This document shows positions 5,335-9,309 of a DNA stretch of 9,309 bases, in pieces; the stretch's first letter is position 1; each line of letters begins with the position of its first letter. The position numbers and the translations under genes were made by a program. The stretch covers positions 1 to 9,309 of the forward strand of contig SLIS01000169.1 in assembly GCA_007135505.1 (NCBI GenBank), given 5' to 3'. This DNA is from Halovivax sp. GTDB taxonomy: Archaea > Halobacteriota > Halobacteria > Halobacteriales > Natrialbaceae. Under the pieces are notes generated by a model, which searched no databases, was not told where the DNA came from, and was given only the letters and a program-made list of their open reading frames with translations.

Positions 5335-6377
5335 TGGTCGACGCGACGATCGCCGACCCACCGAACTGGAAGACGACGTCGGCCGATCCGAACGACGAGA
5401 CGTTCGGCGACGTCGTCGAGCCAGCGAGCATCGATGCGGCGGATGACTTCGATGCGGTCCTCCTCGGTGAACCCTACGACGGCGCGGTGATCGGTCGACG
5501 CGGCGCTCGGAATGGTCCGGCGGCGATCCGCGAGGCGCTGGCCGGCGTGAAGACCCACCACGTCGAGATGGGTCCCGTCGGGAACGTCGGCGACCTGGGC
5601 GACCTGTCGTGGCCGACGGCCGGCGACGGTGCTGGGGCCGACGGCGACGGCACCGGCCGGGCGAACGCGACCGTCGACCTGGACGACCGGGCCGACGTCG
5701 CCGACGTGCAGGCCCTGACCGAGGACGTGACGGCGGCCGTCCACGCGATCGCCGCGCTGCCCGTCTTTCTCGGGGGTGACAACTCGCTCACCGTTCCAAA
5801 CGTCGCGCCGCTGCTCGAGTCGGGGTCGGTCGGGATCCTCAACTTCGACGCCCACCTCGACGTCCGCGAGCCGGTCGACGGTCCGACGAGCGGGACGCCG
5901 TACCGCCAACTCTTCGATCGCGGCCTCGACGCCTACGCCGTCGTCGGCGCGCGTCACTTCGAGACGTCGACGACCTACGTCGAGTGGCTCCAGTCCGAGG
6001 GCGGCGCCGTCGTGACGCCCGAGGAGGTCGCCGACGACCGGCGCGGGGCACTGGATCGGGCGAAGCGAGCCGTCTCCGGCGTCGATCACCTCTACGTCAG
6101 CGTCGACGTGGACGTCCTCGATGCCTCCGCTGCACCAGGGGTCAGCGCCCCGACGCCCGGCGGCCTCTCCACGAGGGAACTTTTCGCGTGCGTGCGCGAG
6201 ATCTGCGGCGACGCTCGACTCGCCGGCTTCGAGGTCGTCGAGTGCGCGCCGGGACTCACAGCGGACGACCGGACGGCACGTGCGGCGGCCAGGACGATCG
6301 CCCACGCGCTCGCGGGGTACGGCGCCGGGGACGCAGGACCGACGGGCGGCCGAGCCGGAGGTGTTCGCCGTGCCTGA
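5334..6377 (+). CDS. hutG: Formimidoylglutamase (ureohydrolase family)
   Basis: HutG (EC 3.5.3.8) hydrolyses N-formimidoyl-L-glutamate to L-glutamate and formamide, the last step of the pathway, with a binuclear manganese centre. The 347-residue protein has the arginase/agmatinase fold signatures: G-G-D-N150-S, F-D172-A-H174-L-D176, and S-V-D258-V-D260-V-L-D263. Five of the six usual ligands are present, but the His of GGDHS is Asn150. Residues 96-118 form a Gly/Asp/Ala-rich linker that looks like a halophilic loop. The ATG at 5334 shares its A with the hutU stop (TGATG) and follows GGTGA (5323-5327) by six bases, so translation is probably coupled to hutU. A GTG at 5331 is in frame but less well placed. 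Position between hutU and hutI supports the specific function over agmatinase or arginase. Confidence 0.93.
   Translation: MVDATIADPPNWKTTSADPNDETFGDVVEPASIDAADDFDAVLLGEPYDGAVIGRRGARNGPAAIREALAGVKTHHVEMGPVGNVGDLGDLSWPTAGDGAGADGDGTGRANATVDLDDRADVADVQALTEDVTAAVHAIAALPVFLGGDNSLTVPNVAPLLESGSVGILNFDAHLDVREPVDGPTSGTPYRQLFDRGLDAYAVVGARHFETSTTYVEWLQSEGGAVVTPEEVADDRRGALDRAKRAVSGVDHLYVSVDVDVLDASAAPGVSAPTPGGLSTRELFACVREICGDARLAGFEVVECAPGLTADDRTARAAARTIAHALAGYGAGDAGPTGGRAGGVRRA
6357..6363 (+). promoter_or_regulatory. Shine-Dalgarno site that fixes the hutI start
   Basis: GGAGGTG ends six bases before the GTG at 6370. The alternative in-frame GTG at 6361 lies inside this site and so cannot be served by it, which makes 6370 the better start. 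The site lies within the hutG coding sequence. Confidence 0.75.
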
Positions 6378-7620
6378 ACTCGACGCGGTCGTCTACGACG
6401 CGACGGAGCTCGTCGTCGGGCCCGACGGCGCTGGCAGGTCCGGACAGTCGCTCGAACGGTACGAGGGCGCAGCGGTCGCCGTCGTCGACGGGCAGGTCGC
6501 GGCAGTCGGTCCGACTGGGGACGTCACGCGCGAGTATCCGCCCGAGAACGCGACGACGGCCATCGACGCCTCGGGTCGCAGCGTGATCCCCGGATTCGTC
6601 GACTCGCACACCCACGCCGTTTTTGCGGGCGATCGATCCGACGAGTTCGCGGCCCGACTGCGCGGGGCGGACTACCAGGAGATACTCGCCGAGGGGGGTG
6701 GCATCCTGCGAACCGTCCGGGCCGTTCGCGATGCCGGCGACGACGAACTACTCGCGAATTTGCTTGCTCAGCTGGACGTCGCACTCGAACACGGCGCGAC
6801 GACGGTCGAGGTCAAGTCCGGTTACGGGCTCGATCGGGAGACGGAACTCCGGCTGCTCGGGGCGATCGACCGGGCCGACGACGGACACCCGGTCTCGGTC
6901 GTCCCGACGTTCATGGGCGCCCACGCGGTCCCGGAGGACGAAAACGCCGAGTCGTACACGGACCGGGTCATCGACGACCAGCTCCCGGCGGTCGCCAACC
7001 AGGGAATCGCGACCTTCTGTGACGTCTTCTGCGAGGCGGACGTATTTACGCCCGAGCAGAGCCAGCGCATCCTCGAGGCCGGTCGCGAACGCGGCCTCAC
7101 GCCGAAGATTCACGCCGAGGAGTTCGCCCGGACTGGGGGTGCCCGGGTCGCGGCCGACGTCGGCGCCGCGAGTGCCGATCACCTCCTCCGCGCGACCGAC
7201 GAGGACGCCGCGGCGCTGGCCGAGGCCGACGTCGTCGCGACCCTGCTCCCGGCCGCGGCGTTCTCGCTCGACACCGAGTACGCCGATCCGACCCAGTTTC
7301 GCGATGCCGGCGGGACGATCGCCCTGGCCTCGGACTTCAACCCCAACTGCCACTCACAGTCGATGGGATTTACCGTCGCGCTGGCCTGTGCGAAGATGAA
7401 GATGTCTCCCGAAGCGGCACTCGTGGCGGCCACGCACGGCGGGGCGCAGGCCCTCGACGCCGGCGCGGGCGGCCCGCCGGAGGGAACCGGTACCCTCCGG
7501 TCCGGCGCTCCCGGGGACCTGCTGGTCCTCGACGCGGCCAGCCACGTCCACGTTCCGTACAGCTTCGGCGTGAACCGGATCGAAACGGTCCTGAAAGGAG
7601 GTACGCGGGTACATGGGTGA
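6370..7620 (+). CDS. hutI: Imidazolonepropionase
   Basis: HutI (EC 3.5.2.7) opens the ring of 4-imidazolone-5-propanoate to give N-formimidoyl-glutamate, the third step. It is a cytoplasmic amidohydrolase of 416 residues, close to the usual length. The metal and catalytic motifs are present in order: P-G-F-V-D-S-H80-T-H82-[25 protein letters not shown]248-A-E-E-F, S-A-D-H271-L and A-S-D322-F-N-P-N. It starts with GTG, supported by the SD at 6357-6363, and overlaps the end of hutG by 8 bp. The same frame is open further upstream to 6121, but that part lies inside hutG and has no HutI similarity. Its own 3' end overlaps hutH by 8 bp. Confidence 0.96.
   Translation: MPELDAVVYDATELVVGPDGAGRSGQSLERYEGAAVAVVDGQVAAVGPTGDVTREYPPENATTAIDASGRSVIPGFVDSHTHAVFAGDRSDEFAARLRGADYQEILAEGGGILRTVRAVRDAGDDELLANLLAQLDVALEHGATTVEVKSGYGLDRETELRLLGAIDRADDGHPVSVVPTFMGAHAVPEDENAESYTDRVIDDQLPAVANQGIATFCDVFCEADVFTPEQSQRILEAGRERGLTPKIHAEEFARTGGARVAADVGAASADHLLRATDEDAAALAEADVVATLLPAAAFSLDTEYADPTQFRDAGGTIALASDFNPNCHSQSMGFTVALACAKMKMSPEAALVAATHGGAQALDAGAGGPPEGTGTLRSGAPGDLLVLDAASHVHVPYSFGVNRIETVLKGGTRVHG
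7595..7602 (+). promoter_or_regulatory. Shine-Dalgarno site of hutH
   Basis: AAGGAGGT, a full match to the archaeal anti-SD core, stands ten bases before the ATG at 7613, inside the end of hutI. Confidence 0.7.
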
Positions 7621-9259
7621 TTCCGACGACCCGACCGGTTCCGACGGAAGCGATGCCGCGGAACCAGTGAAAATCGACGGCGAGACGCTCACCCCTTGGG
7701 CCGTCGAACGAGTCGCCCGCCTGGACGTTCCCGTCGAGCTGACGACCGGCGCACGCGAGCGCGTGGCGGCGGCCCGCGAGCGGATCGCGGACGTCGTCGA
7801 CTCGGGCGAGGCGGTCTACGGCGTCAACACCGGCTTCGGCGAACTCGTCGACGAGCGCATCCCGTCCGACGAACTGGCGCGACTCCAGCACAATCTCCTC
7901 CGAAGTCACGCGAGCGGTGCCGGCGAGGCACTCGGTCGCGAGGCCGTGCGGGCGATGCTGGTCACCCGGCTGAACGCCCTCGCGAAGGGCTACTCGGGGG
8001 TCCGTCCGGTCCTCCTCGACCACCTCGTGACGATGCTCAACGAGGGCGTCCATCCGGTCGTTCGGTCGCGGGGCAGCCTCGGCGCGAGCGGCGACCTCGC
8101 CCCGCTCGCCCACGTGGCGCTCGTGCTGATCGGCGAGGGCGAGGCGGTCGTCGAATCCGCCGACCCGACCGACACCGAGCCCGAACGCGGCGACTCCCGG
8201 AACCGGCTCCCCGGCGACGAAGCGCTCGCGACGGCCGGCCTGGAGCCCCTCTCGCTCGCCCCGAAGGAGGGCCTCGCCCTGATCAACGGCACGCAACTCA
8301 CCGTCGGGCTGGCGGCACTCCTTACTGTCGACACCGAGCGAACGATCGAGGCGGCGGACGCGGCCGGTGCGTTCACGACGGAGGTGACGATGGGCTCGAC
8401 CGTGCCCTCGCATCCGGTGCTCAACGAGGTTCGCCCTCACTCGGGGCACCGCGAGAGCGCACGCCGCGTCCGCGCGCTCACGGCCGACTCCGAGATCGTC
8501 GAATCCCATCGCAACTGTGACCGGGTGCAAGACGCCTACTCGCTGCGCTGTCTCCCACAGGTCCACGGGGCGGTCCGGGAGGCCGTCTCCCATCTCCGGG
8601 AGGCCGTCGAGATCGAACTCAACAGCGCGACGGACAACCCGCTGATCTTCGACGCGGACGAGGCCGATCCACGGGCCAGCGGGACCGAACGGGCGGCCGT
8701 CCTCTCCGGCGGGAACTTCCACGGCGAACCGCTCGCGTTGCGACTCGATTATCTGACGTCGGCGCTGACCGAACTCGCCGCCATCAGCGAGCGGCGAATC
8801 GATCGAACGCTGAACCCGAACCTCCAGGAGCCGCATCTCCCGCCGTTTCTGGCCACCGACAGCGGTGTCGAGTCGGGCTACATGATCGCGCAGTACACCG
8901 CCGCCTCGCTCGTCAACGAAAACCGCTCGCTGGGCCGCCCGTCGATCGACAACACGCCCGTCTCCGGCGGGCAGGAAGATCACGTCAGCATGAGTTCCCA
9001 GTCTGCGCTCCACACGCGGACCGCGCTCGAGAACGCCCGTCACGTGATCGCGACGGAGCTCTGTGCGGCGGCCGAAGCGGCCGAGTACGTCGACGACGGC
9101 CTGGCCCACGGCGTCGGTACCGCCGCGGTGTACGAACTCGTTCGCGAGGCGGTCCCGCCGCTCGCCGAAGATCGACCGCTGACCGACGACGTCGAACGAG
9201 TGTCAGGTCTGATCGCGGACGGCACCGTCCAGGCGAGGATCGATTCTACGCAAGAGTGA
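7613..9259 (+). CDS. hutH: Histidine ammonia-lyase (histidase)
   Basis: HutH (EC 4.3.1.3) eliminates ammonia from L-histidine to give urocanate, the entry step. The prosthetic group MIO forms from A158-S159-G160 in G-S-L-G-A-S-G-D-L-A-P-L-A-H. Other family marks are V-Y69-G-V-N-T-G-F-G with the catalytic tyrosine, L-Q-H-N-L-L-R-S-H, C-L-P-Q-V-H-G-A-V-R, N-S-A-T-D-N-P-L-I-F and the late block ending S-G-G-Q-E-D-H-V-S-M-S. The 548 residues exceed the usual 505-515; the surplus is an acidic N-terminal tail (about residues 1-22) and an Asp/Glu-rich loop near 182-205, both plausible salt adaptations. The ATG follows a strong SD and overlaps hutI by 8 bp. It is the last gene of the operon; no clear terminator is seen in the 50 bp that remain. 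Confidence 0.97.
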   Translation: MGDSDDPTGSDGSDAAEPVKIDGETLTPWAVERVARLDVPVELTTGARERVAAARERIADVVDSGEAVYGVNTGFGELVDERIPSDELARLQHNLLRSHASGAGEALGREAVRAMLVTRLNALAKGYSGVRPVLLDHLVTMLNEGVHPVVRSRGSLGASGDLAPLAHVALVLIGEGEAVVESADPTDTEPERGDSRNRLPGDEALATAGLEPLSLAPKEGLALINGTQLTVGLAALLTVDTERTIEAADAAGAFTTEVTMGSTVPSHPVLNEVRPHSGHRESARRVRALTADSEIVESHRNCDRVQDAYSLRCLPQVHGAVREAVSHLREAVEIELNSATDNPLIFDADEADPRASGTERAAVLSGGNFHGEPLALRLDYLTSALTELAAISERRIDRTLNPNLQEPHLPPFLATDSGVESGYMIAQYTAASLVNENRSLGRPSIDNTPVSGGQEDHVSMSSQSALHTRTALENARHVIATELCAAAEAAEYVDDGLAHGVGTAAVYELVREAVPPLAEDRPLTDDVERVSGLIADGTVQARIDSTQE

Positions 9260-9309
9260 GACGGCGGCCGGTCGCAGCCAGAGTCGACACGCCCTGTCGG
9301 ACCACAACG

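Noticed and set aside
3535..5361. A 608-codon open frame on the minus strand over hutU
   Set aside because: It is antisense to a urocanase with full motifs. Long antisense frames are common in GC-rich haloarchaeal genes, and this one has no recognisable domain.
5262..6305. A 347-codon open frame on the minus strand over hutG
   Set aside because: It is antisense to a gene with clear ureohydrolase motifs and has no family features of its own.
7370..9109. A 579-codon open frame on the minus strand over hutH and the end of hutI
   Set aside because: It is complementary to well-supported genes and shows Arg/Gly/Val-rich composition without any domain.

Overview
The window reads as chromosomal DNA of a haloarchaeon (class Halobacteria). 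It is GC-rich, the predicted proteins are strongly acidic, promoter boxes are of archaeal TATA type, Shine-Dalgarno sites match the archaeal GGAGGTGA core, and the histidine operon has a haloarchaeal layout. I cannot fix the genus from sequence alone.

Left part (1-2000): a divergent pair, made of the N-terminal part of a zinc-dependent succinylglutamate desuccinylase/aspartoacylase-family enzyme (minus strand, cut by the window edge) and a cyclophilin-type peptidyl-prolyl isomerase (plus). A 451-bp gap follows. It contains a strong TATA box, two consecutive hairpins (the first with a GAGA GNRA-type tetraloop) and a T-rich tract, which I read as a small RNA or a structured leader. After the gap comes a small single-cluster [3Fe-4S]-type ferredoxin.

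Middle (2000-2800): a class II tRNA-Leu(UAA). Its 3' end plus 25 bp of flank is repeated 178 bp downstream (47 of 48 identical), and palindromic mini-repeats lie between the copies. This resembles an attachment-site scar or a partial duplication. About 355 bp without a convincing gene follow.

Right part (2799-9259): a complete histidine-utilisation (hut) locus. A bat-type helix-turn-helix regulator (minus) is divergent from hutU-hutG-hutI-hutH (plus), whose reading frames overlap by 1, 8 and 8 bp. The predicted route is histidine to urocanate (HutH), imidazolone propionate (HutU), N-formimidoyl-glutamate (HutI), then glutamate plus formamide (HutG). The divergent promoter holds a TATA box at the leaderless distance from the regulator start, flanked by an imperfect inverted repeat that is a candidate operator. 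HutU carries an in-frame insertion built from two DNA palindromes; one shares an 11-mer with the mini-repeats beside the tRNA.

The most notable uncharacterised items are the predicted small RNA near 1475-1546, the tRNA 3'-end duplication, the palindromic insertion in hutU, and the divergent operator.
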